NCBI RefSeq assembly: GCF_041146395.1
Contig: NC_091009.1
Span: 3,810,001-3,874,000 of the forward strand
Source of the DNA: Eulemur rufifrons
Taxonomy: Eukaryota > Chordata > Mammalia > Primates > Lemuridae
Reading direction: 5' to 3'
Length of the DNA: 64,000 nt
Part shown: positions 20,301-28,440 of the stretch, in pieces
How positions within the stretch are numbered: position 1 is the first letter of the stretch
Layout of the letters: every line of letters starts with the position of its first letter
Translations under genes and position numbers: made by a program
The notes under the pieces: model-generated
Told to the model about the DNA's origin: nothing
Databases searched by the model: none
What the model saw: the letters and a program-made list of their open reading frames with translations, nothing else

Positions 20301-23108
20301 GGCATTATAATTAGTAGCTGTAGGGTACTTTTTTTTTTGTGGGGTCGGTCAGGATGGGTGTTCAGGCCCTCTGTGAGATCGCTGGTTTGTTTTTATTATC
20401 CCCAGAGAAGAGTAGTGGGCATGTGTTTGGCAGGTGAAATGTGCGGATTCTGTTTCAGAGAATTAAACAGGATCCGCATGGTCATCTCATTCCTTTAAGA
20501 ATCCTTTGCTTCATCAGCTGGGATTCCACCATGTTTCTATATACTCCTCTATGCGTGGGCACAGGTACCTGGCTTGTTCCAAGAATTATGCTGGAGAGTT
20601 TTCAAATTAACCAGTACGTTGAAAATTATTTGCAGGTTTTCAGCGTTTTACCATAATTTTGATAACGTTTGTATGTGCCTCCTGAAACCCAAGAAGGCTG
20701 CGACGGACATAACTATGCTGAGGAGTAGCTGACTTGGTGTTGCCTATTTTTGTTAGTGGAGACAGACAAGAAGCCATTCTTCTAAGTATCATCCCACCAC
20801 CATTTTTCCATTGTTTTAAAATGCAGGGAAATTTTGCAAGTTAGCATTATAATTAGTAACTGGAGGGTACGGTTTTTTTTTTGTGTGGTCGATGTGGATG
20901 GGGGGTTCAGGCCCTCTGTCAGTTCGCTGGTTAGTTTTTATTATAACCAGAGAGGAGAAGTGGGCATGTGTTTGGCAGGAGAAAAGGGCGGATTCTGTTT
21001 CAGAGAATTAACGATGATCCCCATGGTCATCCCGTTCCTTTAATAATCCTTTACTTCATCAGCTGGAAATCCACCATGGTTCTATATACTCCTCTTTGCG
21101 TGGGAACAGGTAACTGGCTTGTTCCAAGAAGTATGCCGCAGAGCTTTTCAATTAACCACTACGATGAAAATTATTTGCAGGTGTTCAGCGTTTCACCATA
21201 ATTGTGATAACGTTTGTTTGTGCCTCCTGAAACCCAAGATGGCTGCCACGAACATAACGATGCTGAGGCGTAGCTGATTTGGTTTTGCCTATTTTTGTTA
21301 GTGGAGATTGACAAGAATCCATTCTTCTAAGTATCATCTCACCATCATTTTTCCATTGTTTAAAAATGTAGGAAAATTTTGCATGTTAGCATTATAATTA
21401 GTAGCTGGAGGCTACGGTGTTTTTTTTTTTTTTTTCCTGTGGGGTCGGTGTGAATGTGTTGGTCAGGCCCTCTGTCAGTGCGCTGGTTTGTTTTTATTAT
21501 CCTCAGAGAGGAGAAGTGGGTATTAGTATGGCAGGTGAAAACTGTGGATCTGTTTCAGAGAATTAAACAGGATCCGCATGGTAATCCCGTTCCTTTAAGA
21601 ATCCTTTGCTTCATGAGCTGGGAATCCACCATGGTTCTATATACTTCTCTATGCGTGGGCACAGGAAACTGGCTTGTTCCAAGAAGTATGCCTCAGAGCT
21701 TTTCAATTAACCAGTATGTTGAAAATCCTTTGCAGGTTTCAGCGTTTCACCATAATTGTGATAACGTGTGTATGTGTCTCCTGAAAGCCAATATGGCTGC
21801 CAAGGACATAAGTATCCTGAGGCGTAGCTGACTTCGTGTTGCCTATTTTTGTTAGTGGAGACTGACAAGAAGCCATTCTTCTAAGTATCATCCCACCACC
21901 ATTTTTCCATTGTTTTAAAATGCAGGGAAATTTTGCAAGTTAGCATTATAATTAGTAGCTGGAGGGTACGGTTTTTTTTTGTGTGTGGTCGATGTGGATG
22001 GGGGGGTCAGGCCCTCTGTCAGTTCGCTGGTTAGTTTTTATTATCCCCAGAGAGTAGATGTGGGCATGTGTTTGGCAGGTGAAAAGGGCGGTTTCTGTTT
22101 CAGAGAATTAACGATCATCCCCATGCTCATCCCGTTCCTTTAATAATCCTTTACTTCATCAGCTGGAAATCCACCATGGTTCTATATACTCCTCTTTGCG
22201 TGGGAACAGGTAACTGGCTTGTTCCAAGAAGTATGCCGCAGAGCTTTTCAATTAACCACTACGTTCAAAATTATTTGCAGGTGTTCAGTGTTTCACCATA
22301 ATTGTGATAACGTTTGTTTGTGCCTCCTGAAACCCAAGATGGCTGCCACGAACATAACGATGCTGAGGCGTAGCTGATTTGGTTTTGCCTATTTTTGTTA
22401 GTGGAGACTGACAAGAATCCATTCTTCTAAGTATCACCTCACCATCATTTTTCCATTGTTTAAAAATGCAGGAAAATTTTGCAAGTTAGCATTATAATTA
22501 CTAGCTGGAGGCTATGGTGTTTTTTTTTTTTTTTTCCTGTGGGGTTGGTGTGGATGTGTTGGTCAGGCCCTCTGTCAGTTCGCTGGTTTGTTTATATTAT
22601 CCCCAGAGAGGAGAAGTGGGTATTACTATGGCAGGTGAAAACTGCGGATCTGTTTCAGAGAATTAAACAGGATCCGCATGGTAATCCCGTTCCTTTAAGA
22701 ATCCTTTGCTTCATGAGCTGGGAATCCACCATGGTTCTATATACTTCTCTATGCGTGGGCACAGGAAACTGGCTTGTTCCAAGAAGTATGCCTCAGAGCT
22801 TTTCAATTAACCAGTATGTTGAAAATCCTTTGCAGGTTTTCAGCGTTTCACCATAATTGTGATAACGTGTGTATGTGTCTCCTGAAACCCAACATGGCTG
22901 CCAAGGACATAAGTATCCTGAGGCGTAGCTGACTTCGTGTTGCCTATTTTTGTTAGTGGAGACTGACAAGAAGCCATTCTTCTAAGTATCATCCCACCAT
23001 CATTTTTCCATTGTTTAAAAATGCAGGGAAATTTTGCAAGTTAGCATTTTAATTAGTAGCTGGAGGGTACTTTTTTTTTTGTGGGGTCGGTCAGGATGGG
23101 TGTTCAGG
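14301..23108 (+). repeat. Homogenised satellite array with higher-order repeats (left of provirus 1)
   Basis: About 16 monomers of 540-560 bp that fall into types. A has 'gggcggattctgtttcagag' then 'aattaacgatgatcccc'. B has 'cctgtggggtcggtgtggat', 'gaaaactgcggatctg' and 'catgagctgg'. C has 'gtcggtcaggatgggtg', 'agagaagagtag' and 'caccatgtttctatatac'. By anchor the order is A 14916, B 15469, A 16016, A 16567, A 17120, B 17672, C 18213, A 18763, A 19311, B 19864, C 20404, A 20952, B 21509, A 22051, B 22601, then a C monomer broken by the provirus. A-A-B-C recurs with a spacing of about 2,192 bp. T-run length varies between monomers. Confidence 0.9.
23103..23108 (+). repeat. Provirus 1 target-site duplication, 5'
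   Basis: The satellite hexamer ttcagg just before the LTR TG. It recurs at 29378-29383, where the C-type monomer resumes in register. Six base pairs is the size expected of betaretroviral integrases. Confidence 0.93.
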
Positions 23109-23731
23109 TGTTGAGCCTAAGAATACTGAGTTGTAGAAATGCCCCCTGTATTTCTGGAGACAAGATTTGATTTCAGAAGTCAAATAAGGCTTTTCCTTAA
23201 GGAAAAGATAAATGTGTTAGTTCAAAAGCTGCCTCGTCTCAGGAGGGCGTCTTGCTGGTCAGTAGAAGCTGCATCTCAAGGAGACAGCTGTAAACTGGGC
23301 CTTTGGTTCTCACCTGTTTTGAAAGACAAGGCAGGCCTCCCTTAGGACCAAAGGTTGCTGGTGCTGCTGACAGGTGGACCCCCGGAGATGAGAGCTAATC
23401 AGATAGATATGCTAATGCCCAAGCCGGGCCCAGATGGAACCATGCGGTTCAAGTAATTAACACAAAGCACAGCCCATGTTGACTTCTGGGATCATCTCTG
23501 TCTCCAAGAACACAATCACCAGAGCCAAGATGTCTCTGTTTGTTGCTAAAGTAATAGCCTTATCATAAAACTTAGGAGTTTGCCCCAAGAAGATTTTATA
23601 ACCCATTGTTCCCCTAGTTAGAGTTAGTTAAAGGATCTGTAGTAGACTTTTAGGAGACTTTGACCCTAAAGCAAACTGCCTGTTAGTATCAAAATCCCGT
23701 TGCCCTTGGCAACCGGAGCCTGTATGTACCC

Positions 23732-23738
23732 TATATAA
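23732..23738 (+). promoter_or_regulatory. TATA box of the 5' LTR
   Basis: TATATAA in 'ccctatataatacctgtg'. It would place the start of transcription (U3/R border) near 23760. The same box is in the 3' LTR at 29036-29042. Confidence 0.7.
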
Positions 23739-23865
23739 TACCTGTGTGGAGTTTCAGTCGGGGAAATATTTGATGCGGGTAAAATATTTCCATCCGGATA
23801 CCCTCCTTTATCTATTTTCATAAACTTTCACTTTATAAACAAACAAAAAAAAAAAAGGACCTCTT

Positions 23866-23892
23866 TGCGGGGAGCGTAGCTAACTCCCCGCA
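23866..23892 (+). other. LTR-terminal hairpin (5' LTR)
   Basis: The 9-bp stem tgcggggag / ctccccgca with 9-nt loop cgtagctaa ends exactly at the LTR edge. Related copies lie at 29270-29296 and 29351-29377. Confidence 0.8.
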
Positions 23893-23895
23893 AAC

Positions 23896-23912
23896 TGGCG
23901 TAGTCGGCAGGA
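23896..23912 (+). promoter_or_regulatory. Primer binding site, tRNA-Ser type
   Basis: The 17 bases tggcgtagtcggcagga lie three bases after the LTR. They are the complement of the 3' end of vertebrate tRNA-Ser (acceptor ending ...CCTGCCGACTACG plus CCA), with the first mismatch at position 18. This site would prime minus-strand synthesis. Betaretroviruses usually use tRNA-Lys, so a serine primer is unusual for this class. Confidence 0.82.
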
Positions 23913-24025
23913 CACTCCGATAGGGTCTTGAAGGCAAAAGGCTTTGCTCGAGCGAAGAGTTCCCGAATTGCATCGCAAGGGACCTGGAGTGGATTGAAAG
24001 TCGCGCGCGCGTCTTACCTAGTGAG

Positions 24026-24033
24026 AGGTAAGT
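24026..24033 (+). promoter_or_regulatory. Candidate major splice donor in the leader
   Basis: AG|GTAAGT in 'gtgagaggtaagtgaac', between the primer binding site and the gag start. It is a full consensus 5' splice site where retroviruses keep the donor used for env mRNA. Confidence 0.6.
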
Positions 24034-24081
24034 GAACATCTCCAGGGCAAAGTAAATTATTATTCTGTCCGGATTAAAATA

Positions 24082-25168
24082 ATGAGGAAGACTATCTTTT
24101 CTGAGTATGTGGAATTGTTGAGAGCTTATTAAAGAGTACTAGAGTAATTGCCAAAAAGAAAAATCTCGAGAAATTGTTAATTTAATTTCCAAGCACTGTG
24201 ATTGGTTCCCACCTCCGGGTGAGTTCAAGCTGCAGCAAAAGTAGTTGGCGCTGAAAACATTATGAAAAGCGCTCCGAAAATAAATAAATAAATAAATAAA
24301 TTAAATTTCTCTATGTATTTAAAAGCTCTGCTCTTTAATTTCTCAAGCTCTACAGCTGTTTCATTCTAACTCAGAATTCTCTTTTAGCGAGACGGAGGAT
24401 ATCCATCCTAAAATAAGCTTAGTAAAAGATCTGGAGCCTGTTTTTAGCAGAAAAGAGAAGGTCAATTGGGACCTTCCGTCTGCATTGGGCCAGGATAAGA
24501 CAAAGCCAATAAAAGTAGGTACCGACCCTCTTCTCGGGTCTATAGAAAATATAGAAAAGAGAAAAAGAAAGAATTCTAAAGGAGAACTTTCACTTTAAGA
24601 GCTCTCTGCGCGGCTCAAGTCAGCCGCTTTAAGCTTGGGAACCGCTACTCTCTAATGCAAATGATTCCCTGAAGCATGATCCACCGTTGAGAGAGGCTGT
24701 TAAAAAAAAAAAAACTTTTAAAGAACAAACTAAGATCTTAGAAAAGATGATCAGGTTATTGCTCAAATTCAACAGTGCTGTATTAGAACATAAGAGAAGA
24801 TAGCTTCTCCTAAACAGTCTGTGTTTTCTTGTGTAAGATGTTAAAGAAAATGTTAATGAAACTTATGTAGATTTTATCACTAGATTACAAGATGTGCAAA
24901 AAACGGTTAGTCCGCCTGACTTAAAAAATTTAATATTACATATATTGGCTTTTAATAATACTAATTCAAAATGTTAGCGGCTTTTACATCCGCCGCTCAA
25001 AAAAAAAAAAAAAAAGGGTTTCGCCGAAAAGTTAAATCAGAGGCTTTTAAAATACAAATGTTGGCTGAGGCTAGCAGTGGGAAAGGCATTCCCAGAAAGC
25101 AAAAAACTGTCGTAAAATGTCTCGATTACGTCCGTAAAGGACATTTTGGAAAAAAAAAAAAATTATAA
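24082..25168 (+). pseudogene. gag: gag remnant (matrix, capsid C-terminus, nucleocapsid pieces)
   Basis: Fragments in several frames fit a betaretroviral Gag. A possible start is the ATG at 24082, followed by matrix-like pieces: 'EYVELLRAY' broken by a stop, and 'SKHCDWFPPPGEFKLQQ' at about 24195-24245 in another frame. Near 24840-24975 a capsid C-terminal piece reads 'NETYVDFITRLQ' (major-homology-region-like) and 'LILHILAFNNTNSKC', then a stop. At 25100-25168 a degraded zinc knuckle shows 'CLDYVRKGHFG' with the other cysteines lost. The middle (24250-24840) has an (AAAT)n run and A-runs and no domain I can recognise. Intact Gag would form the particle core. Confidence 0.8.
24278..24304 (+). 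repeat. (AAAT)n microsatellite in gag remnant
   Basis: About six tetranucleotide copies (aaataaataaat...). The length is the same in the duplicate at 38782-38808. Confidence 0.85.
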
Positions 25169-25169
25169 A

Positions 25170-25379
25170 CAACTTTCCGGAGCTTTTATCACTGACTGGA
25201 GCTCTCTTACCTTAAAAGGGATTTCAGTACATTTGGGTATAGTTGATTCAGATTACTCAGGAAAAATTTCAGTTAATGATTAGTTCCAATTTTGATTATC
25301 TTATTCAGGCTAGAGACCGTATTGCACAACTTCTATTGTTACCTTATATACAGAAGTTCTAAGGCAAGGAGGTTTTGGG
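25170..25379 (+). pseudogene. dUTPase domain remnant
   Basis: The translation shows the dUTPase motif-3 region 'LGIVDSDYSGKI', then a stop in 'VND*', then in a shifted frame 'RIAQLLLLPYI' (motif-4 region) followed by a stop, and finally 'GGFGSTG', the glycine-rich motif 5 that leads into protease. In betaretroviruses this trimeric enzyme lowers dUTP and is fused N-terminally to protease. Motifs 1 and 2 are not recognisable. At least two stops and one frameshift make it inactive. Confidence 0.8.
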
Positions 25380-25394
25380 AGCACTGGAACTAAA

Positions 25395-25871
25395 GTGTAT
25401 TGGCAAGCTTTAATTAATGACCAGAGACCTCAATTAGAGATTAAGTTAAATGGCAAATCTTTTGTTGGACTTGTAGATACTGGGGCTGATGTTACAATTA
25501 TTTCTAAAAGTTTTTGGCCAAAGGCTTGGCCTTTACAAGAAGTTCCTACTGTTCTTACCGGAATAGGAACGATGACTGACATATTTCAAAGTCGACAAAT
25601 TTTAAATTGTTCAGGTCCTGATGGACAGACAGCCACTTTAAAACCTTACGTGGCTAACATCACTATTAATTTGTGGGGAAGAGATTTGTTACAGCAATGG
25701 GGAGCATACATCAATATACCTAATACATCTGCTCCTGCTAAACAGATTATGTTAAATATGAATTATAACCCTTGTTTTGGTTTGGGTAAAAGGAGCCAAG
25801 GGGCTAAGACTTTCGAGGCACCAAAGGCACATACTTCTCGGCATGGTTTATGCTATCCAAATTTTGGATAG
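25395..25871 (+). pseudogene. pro: Retroviral aspartic protease with G-patch-like tail (domain open, upstream broken)
   Basis: This 158-codon stretch is open. It contains the active-site 'LVDTGADVTII' (aspartate at about residue 28), the flap-like 'LTGIGTMTDIFQS' and the C-terminal 'WGRDLLQQWGA'. It then carries 'GLGKRSQG', a remnant of the G-patch that follows protease in betaretroviruses. The given start is only the first usual start-like codon; the frame continues upstream into dUTPase motif 5, so in the virus it was part of a frameshifted Gag-Pro. Catalytic residues are kept, but the gag-dUTPase leader is destroyed, so normal synthesis is unlikely. It ends TAG at 25869-25871, overlapping the RT frame. 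Confidence 0.88.
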
Positions 25872-26112
25872 CGGCCACTGCTGCTGAAAAGCACCATTAT
25901 GCTCTGGCTTTAAATTGGATATCACAAAAGCCTATATGGACAGAGCAGTGGCCACTAAACCAAGAAAAATTGGGTGCTCTTCAAATATTAGGAGAAGAAC
26001 AATTACAAGCAGGACATATAGAGGAGTCCACCAGTCCGTGGAATTTTCCTATATTTGTTATTAAAAAGAAATCTGGCAAATGGCAAATGTTAACTGATTT
26101 AAAAATAATCAA
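25850..26112 (+). pseudogene. pol: Reverse transcriptase N-terminus, rest deleted
   Basis: In the -1 frame relative to protease the translation runs through '[10 protein letters not shown]' to '[19 protein letters not shown]' and '[12 protein letters not shown]', the fingers of a betaretroviral RT. It then passes within a few bases into the integrase zinc-binding region. The palm with the YxDD catalytic pair, the thumb, connection and RNase H are absent, a loss that would be about 1.5 kb in a complete relative. A frame change accompanies the junction. The product could not reverse transcribe. Confidence 0.9.
25859..25953 (+). promoter_or_regulatory. Pro-pol -1 ribosomal frameshift signal
   Basis: The heptamer A AAT TTT (25859-25865) stands in the correct register of the protease frame (cca aat ttt), two codons before its TAG. 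Reading on in the -1 frame gives the RT start 'FWIAAT'. Seven bases downstream ggccactgct (25873-25882) pairs perfectly with agcagtggcc (25944-25953): a 10-bp stem closing a 61-nt loop, suited to a stem-loop or pseudoknot stimulator. A AAU UUU is an established slippery sequence. Confidence 0.78.
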
Positions 26113-26563
26113 TATAATTATACAATTAATAATCAAGCCAAACGTATTGTTTCTCATTGTCCCACTTGTCAATTAATTAATCAGCTTAAATTTTCTGCAG
26201 GACTTAATCCTCGAGGTCTCTCGCCAAATGAATTATGGCAAATGGATGTTACTCATATTCCTAAATTTGGCAAGTTAGGTATTGTACGTGTTACTGTAGA
26301 TACTTATTCCAGTCTTATTATGGCTACTCCATCCTCTGGAGAAACTGTTAGACATGTACTTTCACGTTTACACTCCTGTTTTGTATAAATGGGAGTCCCA
26401 GCCACCATTAAAACTGACAATGGCCCTGCTTACACTAGTCATTCTTTTGCAGCTTTTTATATTAAATGAGACATCAAGCACATTACTGGCATTCCTTATA
26501 ATCCTCAAGGACAAGGTATTATAGAACGTACACATCAAACTTTAAAAAACATGTTATTAAAAC

Positions 26564-26576
26564 AAAAAGGGGGAGG
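26564..26576 (+). other. Internal polypurine tract (central-PPT-like) in integrase
   Basis: AAAAAGGGGGAGG closely resembles the 3' tract at 28399-28412. It also encodes KQKGGG of integrase, so protein coding alone may explain it. Confidence 0.45.
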
Positions 26577-26698
26577 TAGACAGTCTCCCAAAGACAGAAT
26601 AAATCAAGCCTTATTTACCTAAAATTTTTTGAATATTCATAAGGAAGATAAATTAACAGCAATAGAAAAGCATTGGAATGGGAGTCCACAATCAGACT

Positions 26699-26712
26699 CT
26701 TTCCCTCACCAG
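26699..26712 (+). promoter_or_regulatory. Candidate env splice acceptor
   Basis: The pyrimidine-rich 'tctttccctcaccag' ends at AG 26711-26712, about 90 bp before the env ATG, a good 3' splice-site match. Its pairing with the donor at 24026 is inferred. Confidence 0.4.
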
Positions 26713-26800
26713 CCTATCTGGTGGAAAGATAATGTAGAAAATAAATGGAAAAAAGGATGGGCAAAGGTGTGGGGGAGAGTTTTTGCTTGTGTTTTGACAG

Positions 26801-28440
26801 ATGACAGACCAACAGTCTGGATTCCAAGCAGAAGAATCAAACCCAGAGTGGAAACTCAAGGGGAAAAAGCAGAAGACACGTCAGGCACAGACCATGACGT
26901 GGGGACAGCTGAAGAGAACATACAAAGAAGCAGACAAGATATTGAACCGGACATTTGTACCTAAAACGTCTGTAAATCTTTTTCTTGCCATGATCTGCAT
27001 GGTGAGCATGGTGGTAAGAGTGTCTGGCAACCAGACACATCACTATTGGGCATTCTAAAATTGCACCCACAGATATACCCCTTTGTAAGAAAGTAATAAT
27101 TTCTGATCCTAAAACTTGGGTACAATGGGACAATTATAGAGCTCACACGGGGCGCATTCTTGCTGGGTCCACATCTTATGGTGTTGTCCTAGACTGGAGT
27201 CCCTATGGACATCCTGCCTCCTCTCACAATTTTAAAAAGCTTCATTGGAATAAAACTGCCACCTCGATGTCTGTAAAAGACACTGACCTTAAAAGTCATA
27301 TTACATGGCTCAATGATGGTATGAGCTCTCCAGCTCCTCATATTTTAGATGGCCCTATTCATGATCAATTGTGGAAAATATCAGCTGCTTTGCACCCTTT
27401 GCAGGCCTGGATTAGCACACACACTGGATACAAACAATAGCCGAGAATGGACTTTTAATTTAAATTCTACTCATTATATTCAAGTTTGTGTTAGACTGCC
27501 TTACTTATTTATGATTGGACATGCTGTTTATAAAGAACCTTCTTTCCTAGTGACCTGTGACAACTGTTCTTATTATACCTGTATTAAGAATTCTATAAAG
27601 TTCAACCCTTATAAAGAAACACTTTATATTTTCAAAGCCAGAACAGGACTGTGGTTACCTGTTAAAATGAATAGAGTCTGGCAAGAAACACCAGCAATGT
27701 TCCTTTTGGATAAACTACTTAACCACATTCTTAAACGTACAAAAAGATTTATTGGTCTCTTAATAGCAGCTATTTTGGGAATCATTGCTGTCATTGCTTC
27801 TGCGGCCACCGCAGGTGTGGCTCTACATCAGACCGTTCAGACCACTGAATTTGTTCAAAACTGGCACCATGATTCAAATCAATTATGGTCTACACAAAAT
27901 CAAATTGACTCTAAATTAGCTACTCAAGTGGCTGACTTACAGCAAGCAGTCACCTTGTTGGGAGACCAGGTTATAAGTCTACAAAAGCAACTTAGACTTC
28001 GTTGTGATTGGAATATCACTCAATTTTGTGTTACACCTCATATATATAATCAAACTCGGTTTCCTTGGGAAAACATCAAAAAACATCTACTTAATCAAGG
28101 AAATCTGACTGAAGAGATTAAAAATTTACAACAAGAAATATTAAGTACCTTCAGTCACAAACTTAAATTGCTCTCTGAAGCTGACATTATTGATGACATC
28201 TCTTCTGGTTTGGAGTCAGCTGATCCACTTTATCATCTTAAGATCTATGGGAGTTCCACTATTGTAACTTTTAGCATTATTTTAATCCTTTGCTTGTGTT
28301 TATTTATAGTCTGGAGAAAACTCCGAAGCAGACAAGAATCCAGAGACCAACTCCTCGCTGTGATGGCTGTCCAACTCCATCAACTTTCTTCAAAAAATAA
28401 AAAAGGGGGAGATGTTGAGCCTAAGAATACTGAGTTGTAG
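26801..28440 (+). pseudogene. env: Envelope gene: frameshifted SU, open TM half
   Basis: Starts at ATG 26801 overlapping pol. A long leader with the basic cluster 'KGKKQKTR' precedes a second Met ('MTWGQLKRTY') and a hydrophobic signal segment ('VNLFLAMICMVSMVV'). A frameshift near 27052 moves SU to another frame ('DPKTWVQWDNYRAHTG'), which stops near 27440; a further shift returns it to an open frame. That frame, open over 27349-28440 (363 codons), has the furin-type site KRTKR at its residues 129-133, a fusion-peptide-like 'FIGLLIAAILGIIAVIAS', heptad repeats, the paired cysteines C219 and C227 and a membrane anchor at about 305-322 ('IVTFSIILILCLCLFIVW'). The last nine codons lie in the 3' LTR. 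The style is betaretroviral. Confidence 0.9.
28399..28412 (+). promoter_or_regulatory. 3' polypurine tract
   Basis: AAAAAAGGGGGAGA abuts the 3' LTR TG exactly. It is the plus-strand primer site, and it also encodes part of the env tail. Confidence 0.93.

Larger units (their letters stand above)
23109..23892 (+). repeat. 5' LTR of provirus 1 (784 bp)
   Basis: Begins TG (tgttgagcc) and ends CA (ctccccgca). Over the roughly 735 bp that can be compared base by base with the 3' LTR I found two substitutions: 'cttttcctt' against 'ctttgcctt' near 23196, and 'agattttata' against 'agactttata' near 23593. It lacks about 181 bp present in the 3' LTR just before the terminal hairpin; at that point it has an A-rich run (aaacaaacaaaaaaaaaaaa) at 23837-23856. 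Confidence 0.95.
26116..26964 (+). pseudogene. pol: Integrase, near-complete but with three in-frame stops
   Basis: In one frame: the end of the zinc-binding HHCC region ('SHCPTCQ'); the catalytic core with 'WQMDVTH' (Asp codon 26245), 'IKTDNGPAY' (Asp codon 26416) and '[10 protein letters not shown]' (Glu codon 26524), spacing D-56-D-35-E as in functional integrases; then a C-terminal DNA-binding domain with 'IWWKDNVENKWKKGW' and 'VWIPSRRIKP'. Stops lie at 26386 (TAA), 26467 (TGA) and 26620 (TAA). In a retrovirus this enzyme inserts the DNA copy. Here it is dead, though the catalytic triad is unmutated. Its 3' end overlaps the env start in another frame. Confidence 0.92.

Noticed and set aside
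24250..24840. A further gene in the poorly resolved part of gag
   Set aside because: No frame is open for more than a few dozen codons. The stretch is A-rich with microsatellite runs and fits decayed gag between matrix and capsid.
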